From an uncultured Victivallis sp. (GTDB taxonomy: Bacteria > Verrucomicrobiota > Lentisphaeria > Victivallales > Victivallaceae), in assembly GCA_944389895.1 (NCBI GenBank), contig CALXOA010000038.1, positions 1 through 64,000 of the forward strand: a stretch of DNA of 64,000 nucleotides, given 5' to 3'. Shown here in pieces: positions 26,900 through 35,920 of this stretch. The notes beneath the pieces were generated by a model. It did not search any database and was not told the origin of the DNA. It worked only from the letters and a program-made list of their open reading frames with translations. Made by a program: the position numbers and the translations under genes. Every line of letters begins with the position of its first letter. Position 1 is the first letter of the stretch.

Positions 26900-28168
26900 A
26901 TGGAGTCGACGGAAAATCAGTTGCGCCGCCGTGCCGAGATTGACGCGACACTCTCCAGTTGCTGCGGTTTCTCCGGTGAAGTCACGCTGACCGACAGTGC
27001 GGTCATCCTCTTGTTTGCAGGTATGCTCGGCGCAGGCGACATGCTCTCGTTGCTGACCACATCGGTGCTGCCGCTGCTGAACGGAATCTGCCTGATCCCG
27101 ATGGCCGGTTTGATTGCCGGATACAGGGTGCGGCCGGTGGTTCTGAGCGCCTGTGCGATTGCCGCCGGGTTCTATTTTCTCGCCGCGGCGGCTCCCTGGT
27201 TCGGTTCCCGTGCGGTTGTTGTGTTGATCGGGGCGATTTTTCTTTTTGCACTGAGTTTGACCGGATTCATCGCCGGCTGGTTTCCGATGCTTGACACTTT
27301 TCTGACTCGGGAACGACGGACCGGATTCTTCAGCCGGATGCGTTTCTGTCATCAGCTGGCAGCGACACTCTTTCTGGTTGTGGTCGGGGTATCGATCGGG
27401 CGTGAACCGTCGGTGCAGGCGCTTCAGCTTGTACTTGGAATTTCCGCATTCATCTTTGCCGGCAGAGGCTGGTTCATCTCGAGAATCCCGGATTTCCCCA
27501 TCCCCCGGCGGGAGGAGCCCGGTTTTCGTGCCGGACTTGCACTGGCTTTCGGCAATCGGCGGCTCATCCGTTTCTCCCTCTACCTTTTTGTGTTGAACAT
27601 CGCCGGTTTCGGAACGGTGCCTCTGATGTTGCTCTCCTTGAAAAATCGCCTCGGTGCGCCGGACAATGTACTGGTTCTGATTTCCGCCGCCACCCTGTCG
27701 GGGATGCTGGTCGGTTATCTCGGTACAAAAATGCTGGCGGAAAAACTCACTTCCGGCGGCCTGCTCGTTGCGCTTCATCTGCTTTTTCTCGGGATCAATC
27801 TTGCCCTGTTCCCGATCGGTCACGGCAGCTTTCCGGTCTACGCTGTCGTTACGCTGTTGCTTTTTTTCTACAGCTTTGCGACCGCAGCCGCATCGGTTGT
27901 CGCCTCCGCCGGGATGATGGAACTGGCGACACCGGGTAACAAGGTAATGGCGATGGCGGTCAGCGGTTCCTTTTCTTACGGCGGTTCGGGCCTGGCGCGT
28001 CTGTTCTCTTCGTTGATTCTGGGTGCGGGAATCCTCGCGCCGGAGTGGAACTTGTGGACATTTGCAGTCAGCCGGTATCAGACGCTTCTGCTGGCTTATG
28101 CGGTACTTCTGGTGGCCGGTCTCTTTTTTCTTCCCCTGATTCCCGGCTCTTTTTTCCGGCGCCGGTGA
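26900..28168 (+). CDS. Major facilitator superfamily permease
   Basis: The 422-residue protein has about 12 hydrophobic segments and the overall look of an MFS permease. Segments include VILLFAGMLGAGDMLSLLTT, ICLIPMAGLIAGY, LIRFSLYLFVLNIAGFGTVPL and LLLAYAVLLVAGLFFLPLI. ATG 26900 has GGAG 7 bases upstream; an earlier in-frame start lies ahead of the putative -10 box and was not used. Substrate unknown. It converges on the surface-repeat gene at 28191, with 22 bases between the stops. Confidence 0.75.
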   Translation: MESTENQLRRRAEIDATLSSCCGFSGEVTLTDSAVILLFAGMLGAGDMLSLLTTSVLPLLNGICLIPMAGLIAGYRVRPVVLSACAIAAGFYFLAAAAPWFGSRAVVVLIGAIFLFALSLTGFIAGWFPMLDTFLTRERRTGFFSRMRFCHQLAATLFLVVVGVSIGREPSVQALQLVLGISAFIFAGRGWFISRIPDFPIPRREEPGFRAGLALAFGNRRLIRFSLYLFVLNIAGFGTVPLMLLSLKNRLGAPDNVLVLISAATLSGMLVGYLGTKMLAEKLTSGGLLVALHLLFLGINLALFPIGHGSFPVYAVVTLLLFFYSFATAAASVVASAGMMELATPGNKVMAMAVSGSFSYGGSGLARLFSSLILGAGILAPEWNLWTFAVSRYQTLLLAYAVLLVAGLFFLPLIPGSFFRRR

Positions 28169-28190
28169 TGTTGCCGGGAGAGAGGGGGAT

Positions 28191-28673
28191 TCAGTCCCCG
28201 AAGACTTTCGACCCGAAGTTGAAGAAAATCATCACCGGCAGCCAGCCGTTCCGGTTGATGTTGAGCAACCCGAGCTGGAAGAGCGCATCATCATCGCAGT
28301 GGTTGAGGCAGCCGAGCTGGATACCGCCGTGCCCGGAGCTGTTGATTGCACCGATTTGAATCCCGTCAAGCCGTTCTTCCGCGATGTTCAGAAGACCGAT
28401 GGAACCACCTTCCAGACGGCTGCCGTGGTTTGCTCCGAACAGAATGAACTTCAGCCCCTCGACCCGGCTGGTACCGCTGAAGAAGATCGACAGTTCCGCT
28501 CCCTCAACCTTGCCGCTGCTGATCGCAAACGGCAGACCGAACCGGACGCCTTCGACATTCGCATGTTCGATGCCGGCGGGAACATCCTTCCAGATGCCGA
28601 AATCCACTTCCGCGGCGGCGGTGAATCCGATGACGGCGCCGACCAGCAGCAACATGATTTTGAATCTTCTCAT
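28191..28673 (-). CDS. Secreted surface-repeat protein (LA_2272-like)
   Basis: The 160-residue protein has a signal peptide ending near residue 21 (FTAAAEVDF). Short repeats of a GL/GA-x-N type follow (GLLNIAEERLDGIQIGAIN, GGIQLGCLNHCDDD, LGLLNINRNGW), as in LA_2272-type surface repeat proteins, probably a small beta structure at the cell envelope. GGAGGGGAACG precedes the ATG. It is the last gene behind the ABC-F gene (26 bases) and is likely co-transcribed with the kinase operon. Confidence 0.55.
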   Translation of the reverse strand: MRRFKIMLLLVGAVIGFTAAAEVDFGIWKDVPAGIEHANVEGVRFGLPFAISSGKVEGAELSIFFSGTSRVEGLKFILFGANHGSRLEGGSIGLLNIAEERLDGIQIGAINSSGHGGIQLGCLNHCDDDALFQLGLLNINRNGWLPVMIFFNFGSKVFGD

Positions 28674-28699
28674 CGTTCCCCTCCCTGTTTCGGATATCG

Positions 28700-30673
28700 C
28701 TATTTCAGTTCCTGGTGGATCCGTTCATTCTCCCTCCGGAGCTCCTCGAGCTTCTCCGCGGCAACCTCCCAGTCCGCTTCCGTTGCGGCGATTTTCGACT
28801 GGACCTGGGATAGTTCGCGGTTGACCGCCGCGAAATCGATCCGCCCGTTGCCGGAAAGCTGTTCGAGCAGTTCCGCTTGCCGCTGCTCGAGTTTTTCCAG
28901 GCGCTGTTCCAGCTCCGCAACCCGGCTTTCCGCTCTTTTCCGGTCGGCGGCCAGGGCTTCACGGGCCTGTGCTCTCGCCCGTCGCCGGTTGCGTGCCAGA
29001 TCGGGTGAGCCGTTCAGAAGTTCCGCGGTGTGGTCGACGGTGACGCCGGCTGCCTGAAATTCGGCGGATTTCTCGAGGTAATAGTCGTAGTCTCCGAAAT
29101 ACTTCCGGATTCCGGGCGGCTCCATCGCGATGATTCCGGTCGCCACGTTGCGGACGAATTCGATGTCATGACTGACCACGCAGACCGTTCCGGCGTAGTT
29201 GCGCAGCGCCTCCTGCAACAGTTCCCGCGCCGCGATGTCCAGGTGGGTGGTCGGTTCGTCGAGAACCAGGAGGTTCGGCGGATTCACGAAGATCCGTGCA
29301 AAGAGCAGCCGGATTTTCTCTCCGCCGGAGAGCACTTTGCACGGTTTTTCCGCCGCATCTCCTGAGAACCCGAAGCTGCCGAGCACGTTCATCAGCCCCG
29401 AGGTCGAAGCTCCGGCCGGCAGATTCCCCCGGACCACATCGTAAACGGTCTGCTCCGGAACCAGCAGATCGGCGAACTCCTGTGCCTGATAGCCGGTGAC
29501 CGTGTGATGGCCGAGGACCACACGGCCGGAAGTCGGCTTCAACTTTCCCACCAGCAATTTCAGGAGCGTTGTCTTGCCCATGCCGTTGTAGCCGATGAAG
29601 GCGAGCTTGTCGCCGGAGTTGATCGTCAGATTGATCTCTTTGAGAATGATTTTCTCCGGCGTATACCCGAACGACAGATTTTCGAACCGCGCCGCCTCGA
29701 CTCCGCAGGGGGGCGGAGCGGGGAAACGGATCGCCCCGTTGTAGTTGAGATCGTCCGGCAACTCGATCTCCTCCATCTTGTCAAGGGCCTTCTGCCAACT
29801 CTTGGCCTGTGCCGCCTTGGAACTTTTGGCCCGGAAACGGTCGATCACCCGTTCGAGATGTTCCTTCTTGCGGTCCGAGTTGCGTTTTGCTGCTTCGAGA
29901 GTCTGGCGGCGGTTCTCGCGCTCCTGGCGGTAATAGTCGTAGTCCCCGGCGTAACGGGTCACTCTGCCGGAGTTCACTTCAAGAGTGATCCGGGTCAGCT
30001 TGCGCAGCAGAAAACGGTCATGGGAGATCAGAAGCAGCGTTCCGGGAAAGGACTTCAGAAACCTGCAGAGCCACTCCACCGCCGGGATGTCGAGATAATT
30101 CGACGGCTCATCGAGCATCAGAATATCCGGCTGCGAGATCAGCACCCGGGCGAGAGCCGCGCGCATCCGCCAGCCGCCGGAGAAAGACTTCAGTTGCCGC
30201 TCGAAATCCGCCTGCCGGAACCCGAGGTTGCTCAACGCCTGCTCCGCTTCGGTCCGGAGCCGGTAGGCCCCGAGGTGTTCGATTCGGGTCTGGAGCCTGC
30301 CGTGCCGCTCGAGCAATGCTGCGAGGCGGTCGTCATCGTCGACCCCCCGGTGAAGCTGAAGTTCGAGTTGCTGCAGCTCCGCCGTCATCGTTTTGAGTTC
30401 CGGAATCGCATCGGCGGTGAAGTCGAGCAGCGTGCGCTGCGTTTCCCCGTCCGGCAGGTGCTGCCTGAGGATTCCCAGACGGTGATCCTTCGGCAGTGAA
30501 ACGGTACCGCGATCCGGGCGGATATCGCCGGTGATGATTCCGAAAAGCGTACTTTTTCCGGCTCCGTTGGGGCCGACCACTCCGACCCGGTCACCGGGAT
30601 TGATCCGGAATGAGACCTCGTTGAGAATCACATCTCCCGCGTAGGTTTTCACCACATTCTTGAAATCGATCAT
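28700..30673 (-). CDS. ABC-F family ATPase (Uup/EttA type)
   Basis: The 657-residue soluble protein has two ABC cassettes and no membrane domain. First cassette: GPNGAGKST (34-42), FSGGWRMRAALAR, MLDEPSNYLD. Second cassette: GYNGMGKTT, LSGGEKIRLLFARI, VLDEPTTHLD. A charged linker joins them and a C-terminal coiled coil (ELEQRLEKLEQRQAELLEQL) follows, as in Uup-like members. ABC-F proteins act on the ribosome, resolving stalled complexes or protecting against antibiotics. The ATG overlaps the stop of the kinase gene (ATGA), an unusual coupling for this family. Confidence 0.9.
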   Translation of the reverse strand: MIDFKNVVKTYAGDVILNEVSFRINPGDRVGVVGPNGAGKSTLFGIITGDIRPDRGTVSLPKDHRLGILRQHLPDGETQRTLLDFTADAIPELKTMTAELQQLELQLHRGVDDDDRLAALLERHGRLQTRIEHLGAYRLRTEAEQALSNLGFRQADFERQLKSFSGGWRMRAALARVLISQPDILMLDEPSNYLDIPAVEWLCRFLKSFPGTLLLISHDRFLLRKLTRITLEVNSGRVTRYAGDYDYYRQERENRRQTLEAAKRNSDRKKEHLERVIDRFRAKSSKAAQAKSWQKALDKMEEIELPDDLNYNGAIRFPAPPPCGVEAARFENLSFGYTPEKIILKEINLTINSGDKLAFIGYNGMGKTTLLKLLVGKLKPTSGRVVLGHHTVTGYQAQEFADLLVPEQTVYDVVRGNLPAGASTSGLMNVLGSFGFSGDAAEKPCKVLSGGEKIRLLFARIFVNPPNLLVLDEPTTHLDIAARELLQEALRNYAGTVCVVSHDIEFVRNVATGIIAMEPPGIRKYFGDYDYYLEKSAEFQAAGVTVDHTAELLNGSPDLARNRRRARAQAREALAADRKRAESRVAELEQRLEKLEQRQAELLEQLSGNGRIDFAAVNRELSQVQSKIAATEADWEVAAEKLEELRRENERIHQELK

Positions 30674-33297
30674 TTTTCGTCTTGCTGTGCGGCGGCGGGG
30701 CTTTCCAGTTCGATCAGGTAACGGAACCCGATGTCGTCGCCGCCGTTGTTGTTGTAGGAAGTTGCAGTGCACTGTGCGAGGGCGGGCGCTGTCAGCCGGG
30801 AACCGCCGTGCACCGTGTAGAGCCGGCCGCTGTCGACTCCGGGATCGCGCACAAATTCGCGGACATTCCCGTTCATGTCAAGAACTCCGTAGGGAGAACG
30901 GTCACGCGGGAAACTGCCGCCGGGAGCGCCGAAGGGAAAACGCTCCCGGTCGGGTGCATCGGCCAGCAGTGCGGCTCCGGGCAGATAGTTGCTGCCCCAT
31001 ACGTAAAGTCGCCCGTCGACACCTCGCGCCGCCTTCTCCCATTCGAGTGCGGAGGGCAGCCTGACGTTTCGGCCGATTCGTCTGCCGAGCCAGCGACAGT
31101 ACGCCTCTGCCGATTCCCCCGGGATTCCGGCCACCGGCAGTTCCGGCCGGAGCGGGGTGGCAAGATTTCCCTCATCATCCCAGGCGGGCGCAGTCTTCCC
31201 GGAACCTCCGACGGAGAGCCAGGAGCGCCGCCGTTCCCGTTCCGCCGGATCTCGCAGGGATTTCCAGAATTCGAGGTAGTCGCCGAACGTGACTTCCTTC
31301 TGCCCGATCAGGAAAGACGGCAGGGAACTGCGACTGTTCGAATGGTTTCCTCCGGGGAGCGCGGAATGGGAGAACTCGCCTCCGGGTACGAAACAGGTCC
31401 CACGCGGGATTACCTGCGGTGCATCCAGTGCAACCCGGCTCGTCCCGGCCGGGGAGATCCGCACCGGGCAACTGAAACCGCTGCGCCCGTTCCGGCTGAA
31501 ATTCAACAGATAATCCCCTGCAGGCAGTTCTATGGTCTGGCTTCCCTCTGCGAGTTCGAGATTTTCGGCCGGGTTCTCCATTTCCCCGGGCAACCTGACA
31601 AGTTCTCCGGCGTTGTCGCGGATTGTGAGTCGCCACTGTGGATTTCCCGCTCCGGCGATGACGAGAGTTCCGAGACCGGAATCGATTCGTGCGACCAGCT
31701 TCGCCAGCTCGGAATCCTGTTCCAGCGCCCGCCGGAACAGCGCCTGCCAACGTCCACGGAACTGCCGCAGGGCGTTCTGCAGCGAATCGAAGTCCCGTGC
31801 CTGCAGATAAAGTTCCAGCACCGATTTGAAAATATCGCGGGTCATGCGTTCGACCTGCGGCGCCCGGACTCCGAGTTCCGGAGCGCGTGAGATAAATTCG
31901 AGTGCCGAATTATAACCGTTGTCCATCTCCGCAAGCTGCCGCAGCAGTTCACGTTCCACCTGGGAACGCTGGGGGGTCATTCCGTTTGCCCCTTGTTGCC
32001 TGAGGAGCCGGTAACTGCGCAGCACCATCGCATTGTACTCCTTGGCCTGGGCGTAATTGTACTCGGCCAGGTTCAGGAGAGACGCGCTCTGGGAGATGTT
32101 GCTGATCAATGTGAACCCGTAGAATCCCCCCCAGGTCAGGATTGCCGCCGCAAGGGTTGCCGGAACCAGCGGCCGCCGCCGGATCAGCTTGGTCAGCCGG
32201 TAGATCGGGGTCGGCGAATAGGCTTTTACCGGGTAGCCGTCAAGGTAGTTGCGCACATCGTCGATCAGGTCTGCGACGGTCGCGTAACGTTTCCGGCGGT
32301 TGCGGGCCATTGCCTTCAGGCAGATCGCTTCGAGTTCCAGCGGTACCGGGCGTGATTTCGGAGCGGAACGGCGCGGGGGGATGAATTGTCCGGCGGCAGC
32401 CCGCCGCATCAACTCCTCCTGCGGTACCGAGACGTCGAACGGGGCGCTCTTCCAGGTCAGAATGGTGTAGAGAATCGTGCCGAGACCATAGACATCGCAC
32501 TGTTCGGTCGGTTCCGGAACCTCCCCGGTGATCAACTCGGGTGCCATGAAGGCCGGAGTTCCGCCGATCTGCGGTGGATGATCCGCCTTTTCGTCGGAGT
32601 TGTCGTGCAGGCCGCGTTCGAGTTCAATCTCCATCTTTTCGCCGCGCCGTCCCTCGTCGAGGTCGGAGCGGTAGCGGGCCATTCCCCAATCCATCACCAT
32701 CACTTCGCCGTAGTTCCCGACCATCAGGTTCCCCGGTTTGAGGTCACAGTGCAGGATCCCGTGCCGATGGGCGAAGGCGACACCGTTACAGGCGCTGATG
32801 AAGATTTCAATCAGCCGCCGCAGAGAGAAACGGCGGCGGTACTCCTCGCGGTCCTCTTCGAGTTTCCGCAGCACGGCGCGGAGCGTTTCACCACTGACCC
32901 GTTTCATCGTGAAGTAGACCCCGACATCGTCGAACACGCCCATCCGGTGGACCGGCACGATGTTCGGATGGTCGATCTGCGCGGTGGTGCGCGCCTCGCG
33001 AATGAACGACTCGATCCGTTCCGCCTGATCGCGGAACTGGGGGCGCAGGATTTTCAACGCAACTTCGCGGTTCAAGCCGGGCTCATGAGCGGAGAACACC
33101 GCGCCGACGCCGCCGATCCCGATGGTGGAGAGCCCGGTGTAATCCTGGATCCGCTCCCCCGGAGAGATCCCGAGCAGTTGCCGAAGCTCTTCCGGGGAAA
33201 GCTGTGTCGGTGTATCGACACCGTAAATCAGCGTCTTCTCATCGTCCTGAAAAAATGACGAAGGAATCTGATTGTCCTGATTCAACTCTTTCCCCAT
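30670..33297 (-). CDS. Transmembrane Ser/Thr protein kinase fused to a SUMF1/FGE-type domain
   Basis: The 875 residues divide into three parts. A cytoplasmic eukaryote-like kinase domain spans about 52-355: glycine loop GIGGVGAV (60-67), Lys82, catalytic HCDLKPGN (183-190), DWG in place of DFG (203-205), and MAPE (251-254). One membrane helix lies near 377-397, followed by a helical spacer. A C-terminal formylglycine-generating-enzyme-like domain spans about 629-875 (FVPGGEF, RLPSALEWEKAARG, YGVLDMNGNVREFVRD, GFRYL). The FGE active-site Cys pair is not evident; only QCTATS is present, so it is more likely a sensor or binding domain. It follows the coiled-coil gene by 7 bases and overlaps the ABC-F gene by 4. 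Confidence 0.88.
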   Translation of the reverse strand: MGKELNQDNQIPSSFFQDDEKTLIYGVDTPTQLSPEELRQLLGISPGERIQDYTGLSTIGIGGVGAVFSAHEPGLNREVALKILRPQFRDQAERIESFIREARTTAQIDHPNIVPVHRMGVFDDVGVYFTMKRVSGETLRAVLRKLEEDREEYRRRFSLRRLIEIFISACNGVAFAHRHGILHCDLKPGNLMVGNYGEVMVMDWGMARYRSDLDEGRRGEKMEIELERGLHDNSDEKADHPPQIGGTPAFMAPELITGEVPEPTEQCDVYGLGTILYTILTWKSAPFDVSVPQEELMRRAAAGQFIPPRRSAPKSRPVPLELEAICLKAMARNRRKRYATVADLIDDVRNYLDGYPVKAYSPTPIYRLTKLIRRRPLVPATLAAAILTWGGFYGFTLISNISQSASLLNLAEYNYAQAKEYNAMVLRSYRLLRQQGANGMTPQRSQVERELLRQLAEMDNGYNSALEFISRAPELGVRAPQVERMTRDIFKSVLELYLQARDFDSLQNALRQFRGRWQALFRRALEQDSELAKLVARIDSGLGTLVIAGAGNPQWRLTIRDNAGELVRLPGEMENPAENLELAEGSQTIELPAGDYLLNFSRNGRSGFSCPVRISPAGTSRVALDAPQVIPRGTCFVPGGEFSHSALPGGNHSNSRSSLPSFLIGQKEVTFGDYLEFWKSLRDPAERERRRSWLSVGGSGKTAPAWDDEGNLATPLRPELPVAGIPGESAEAYCRWLGRRIGRNVRLPSALEWEKAARGVDGRLYVWGSNYLPGAALLADAPDRERFPFGAPGGSFPRDRSPYGVLDMNGNVREFVRDPGVDSGRLYTVHGGSRLTAPALAQCTATSYNNNGGDDIGFRYLIELESPAAAQQDEK

Positions 33298-33304
33298 CTG
33301 CGGA

Positions 33305-35137
33305 TCATTTCTTTTCGACGAATTTCCTGATGTTCTCCCGGGCGTTCCTGACCTGTTCGGCGAAGCTGTCGAAATACTCCTCGTTCCCTTTCCGGTCTGT
33401 GGTGATCGCCGGGGCGTTGTTCCAGTTGAAGTCTGCCGGGAATACGAAGCATTTCGCTTCCTGCCGCCGGCCGAAGTCAAAATTTTCCACCGAAACCACC
33501 ACCCCGACGAAATCACCCTCACGGGTCATGACAAAGTCTCCCGGCTCGGCCCTCAACTCGCTGCCGGTACCGCGGCTGGTGTTGCGGATGTAGAGATAGC
33601 GGTCATTCGACGCCAGATCGATGGAGCACCGGCCGCCGAGGGAGGCGCTGTCCTTGCCGAACGAAGAGGTCTTGAATAGGAACAGATCCTGCAGGCCCCG
33701 CTGCTTGAGCTGCTCAATCGTGATTGCGGCAAGCGGCTTCGCTCCTTCCGGCGGTGCGAGCTCCAGCGCGGCGACCCGCGGTTCCTCAGACACGATCAGA
33801 ATCGGCCCTTTTACTTCGGCGACGTCTCCCGATCCCAGGCGCCCCGCATGGTAATCCAGACGGGATATCCGTTCGAAATTGAGCGGTACGTTGGCATCTC
33901 CTGCGAAGATCGAGAAGTAGCCGGGCAGCACCGTTCTGCCGCCGACCATAACCAGCGGCAGGAAGAAGACTCCTCCGCCATGCTGGTTGAGCAGCAGCCG
34001 TTTCTCGTCGAGTTTGAAGTCCAGCCGGATCGCCGCGTCGGAGTAGCGGTCGAGCACATCGCTTCTGAGCCGCTCCTCTGCCGCGGAAAGCTGATTGCGT
34101 GCCGCTTCAAGCTCCACCTGGGTACTCTCAACCTTGCCCTGGGCTTCGGCGAGTTCCACGCCGGTACTTGCGGCGGTCTCCTGAGATTTTTTGAGTTCCT
34201 GTTTGGTTCTGGAAAGTTCCGCCACCGCATTTTTGAACATCCTGCTCATCTCTTCCAGCTGCCGTTTCGCCTCGTTGCCTTCCAGTTCGCGGGCGGCGGC
34301 CAGTTTCCGGGTCCGCTCGATCTGGCTCCGGGCTTCGGCCAGTTCCCGTTCTGCGGCGCTGAGCCGCCCACGGGTGAAAGACAGGTCGCTCTCGAGGTTC
34401 TGCGCTTCCTGTGTCGCCTTGCCCGCCCGGGCCGCGGCCTCGCTGAGCGCGGTGCGCACATTGGTCAAATCGGCTTCCCGCGCCGCAAGGGCTTCGCGCG
34501 CTTTTGCCAGATTTGCAGCCGCGGCCGAGAGTCGCTCTTCCCGCCGGCGCAATTCATCCCGCGTGGCCTGAAGTTCCTCCTTGTTCTCATCGAGCTGCCC
34601 CTTTGTCTCGTCGAGCCGTTCGCGTGCGTCGGCGAGTTTCTGGCGGGCGACGGCGAACTCCTGATTCAACCGGACGATATCTCCGCTTGCACTGGTATAG
34701 TTCTTCCGCAAAGCTTCCAGCTCGGCGCGCGCCTCGTCATACTGGATGCGCAGCTGGTAGCGGTTGCGTATTTCACGATCGAGACGCTCCTGTAACTGTT
34801 CCGGCGTCAGCGAACCGGTGTTTTCGCGGGTCGCGGCAAGTTGCTGTTCGAGTTTCTCGGCCTTCAGCATGTTCTCCGCCAGCTGGGCGGCAAGCTCCCG
34901 CAGGGCGGCTTCACGAGCCTCGGTGAATCCCTCCTTCTGCTGCGCTTCAAGGAGCTTTCTGCGCGTTTCCTCCAGCTGGGTCTGGCGCGACCGCAGTTCG
35001 GTCAGCAGCAGTGCCGTGGTACGGCTGTCGAGACCGACGCCGGTTCCTCCGGTATGCGCCGGAACCATTCCGGTCATCATCGAAAGCATCGCTGAGACCA
35101 GAAAGTCGCAGATGACGATCAGAATCGCGCGATTCAC
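33305..35137 (-). CDS. MotB-like anchored coiled-coil protein with C-terminal beta-rich domain, unknown
   Basis: The 610-residue protein starts with a membrane helix (about 4-24) containing ICDFLVSAMLSMM, close to the MotB pattern of Asp-Phe followed by Ala-Met within the proton-path helix. Residues ~45-370 are a long coiled coil rich in Ala/Arg/Glu (RDELRRREERLSAAAANLAK). A ~230-residue C-terminal domain follows (LDFKLDEKRLLLNQHGGGVFF, PILIVSEEPRVAALEL, CSIDLASNDRYLYIRN), not assigned to a family. Its ATG overlaps the stop of the ExbB/MotA-like gene and its stop is 7 bases from the kinase start, so all three are likely made together. Confidence 0.65.
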   Translation of the reverse strand: MNRAILIVICDFLVSAMLSMMTGMVPAHTGGTGVGLDSRTTALLLTELRSRQTQLEETRRKLLEAQQKEGFTEAREAALRELAAQLAENMLKAEKLEQQLAATRENTGSLTPEQLQERLDREIRNRYQLRIQYDEARAELEALRKNYTSASGDIVRLNQEFAVARQKLADARERLDETKGQLDENKEELQATRDELRRREERLSAAAANLAKAREALAAREADLTNVRTALSEAAARAGKATQEAQNLESDLSFTRGRLSAAERELAEARSQIERTRKLAAARELEGNEAKRQLEEMSRMFKNAVAELSRTKQELKKSQETAASTGVELAEAQGKVESTQVELEAARNQLSAAEERLRSDVLDRYSDAAIRLDFKLDEKRLLLNQHGGGVFFLPLVMVGGRTVLPGYFSIFAGDANVPLNFERISRLDYHAGRLGSGDVAEVKGPILIVSEEPRVAALELAPPEGAKPLAAITIEQLKQRGLQDLFLFKTSSFGKDSASLGGRCSIDLASNDRYLYIRNTSRGTGSELRAEPGDFVMTREGDFVGVVVSVENFDFGRRQEAKCFVFPADFNWNNAPAITTDRKGNEEYFDSFAEQVRNARENIRKFVEKK

Positions 35138-35685
35138 TTGCCCGCCTCGCCGTTTTCATTGCCCGCAAGCAGCTTTTTGCGGAAGGGGTAGAGCATCACC
35201 ACCCGCAGAATCAGGCTGAAGATGATCCCGATCAGCGTCGAGGAGTAGGCGATCAGCCGGCTGCTCTGCGGGGAGAACGTCATCACCAGAAAGGCGGACA
35301 CCGTGCCGAACAGGCCGACATAGAGTGGCACATCGAAGAAGATGTCGGCGTTTTCCAGCTGGCGCAGTTTCAGTTTGAAGCTGTCGGCGCTGCTCCGGAT
35401 CGACCCCAGCACGCACCAGGCGACACCGAATGCGACGAACTGCAGTACGGTGATCGCGGAGAAAATCAGCATGGAGATCCGGCCGGTGAGTTCGCCGCGG
35501 GCGGCGATCGAGTTGGGCGACAACGGATCCACCTGCCCGAGCACCTCTCCAGCGCTCGAGGTCCCGCAGAAGAAGTCACGGACGACCGCGGAGTTGTTGA
35601 AAAGCTGATTCATCCAGTAAAGGAAGCCGGCGCCGAGCGCCAGAATCAGAATCGGAAGCAGAAAGCGCATGCGGTTCATTTTCAT
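35134..35685 (-). CDS. Small ExbB/MotA-like membrane protein
   Basis: The 183-residue protein has four membrane segments (about 8-27, 69-95, 117-137 and 143-165). VPLYVGLFGTVSAFLVMTF followed by AYSSTLIGIIFSLILRV matches the two conserved helices of ExbB/TolQ/MotA stator proteins, including the GxxGT element. There is no coiled-coil tail; that role may be taken by the next gene. GAGGG precedes the ATG. It opens the minus-strand operon that contains the coiled-coil, kinase-SUMF1, ABC-F and surface-repeat genes. No clear promoter was found for it. Confidence 0.65.
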   Translation of the reverse strand: MKMNRMRFLLPILILALGAGFLYWMNQLFNNSAVVRDFFCGTSSAGEVLGQVDPLSPNSIAARGELTGRISMLIFSAITVLQFVAFGVAWCVLGSIRSSADSFKLKLRQLENADIFFDVPLYVGLFGTVSAFLVMTFSPQSSRLIAYSSTLIGIIFSLILRVVMLYPFRKKLLAGNENGEAGK

Positions 35686-35830
35686 CGGTATGATTCCCTC
35701 GAAATTATCTGAGCTGTAATTTTCCGTACCATAATACCCCGGTTACTTACAATACGACAGGAAAACGAAATATTCAAGATGATTCCCGTGGCGGCGGCGG
35801 AATTAGCCGTCAAAAAAAACGAGATCCGGT

Positions 35831-35859
35831 TTGCGAAAAACCGTTTTCGCATGTATTTT
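35831..35859 (+). promoter_or_regulatory. Promoter of lptF
   Basis: TTGCGA (35831-35836), 17 bases, TATTTT (35854-35859), about 60 bases upstream of the ATG at 35921. Confidence 0.6.
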
Positions 35860-35920
35860 CTAAGGAAGCGGCTTCACGGTTCTGTGCCGCCATGGATTAC
35901 GAAATGCGAAATTCTGACAG

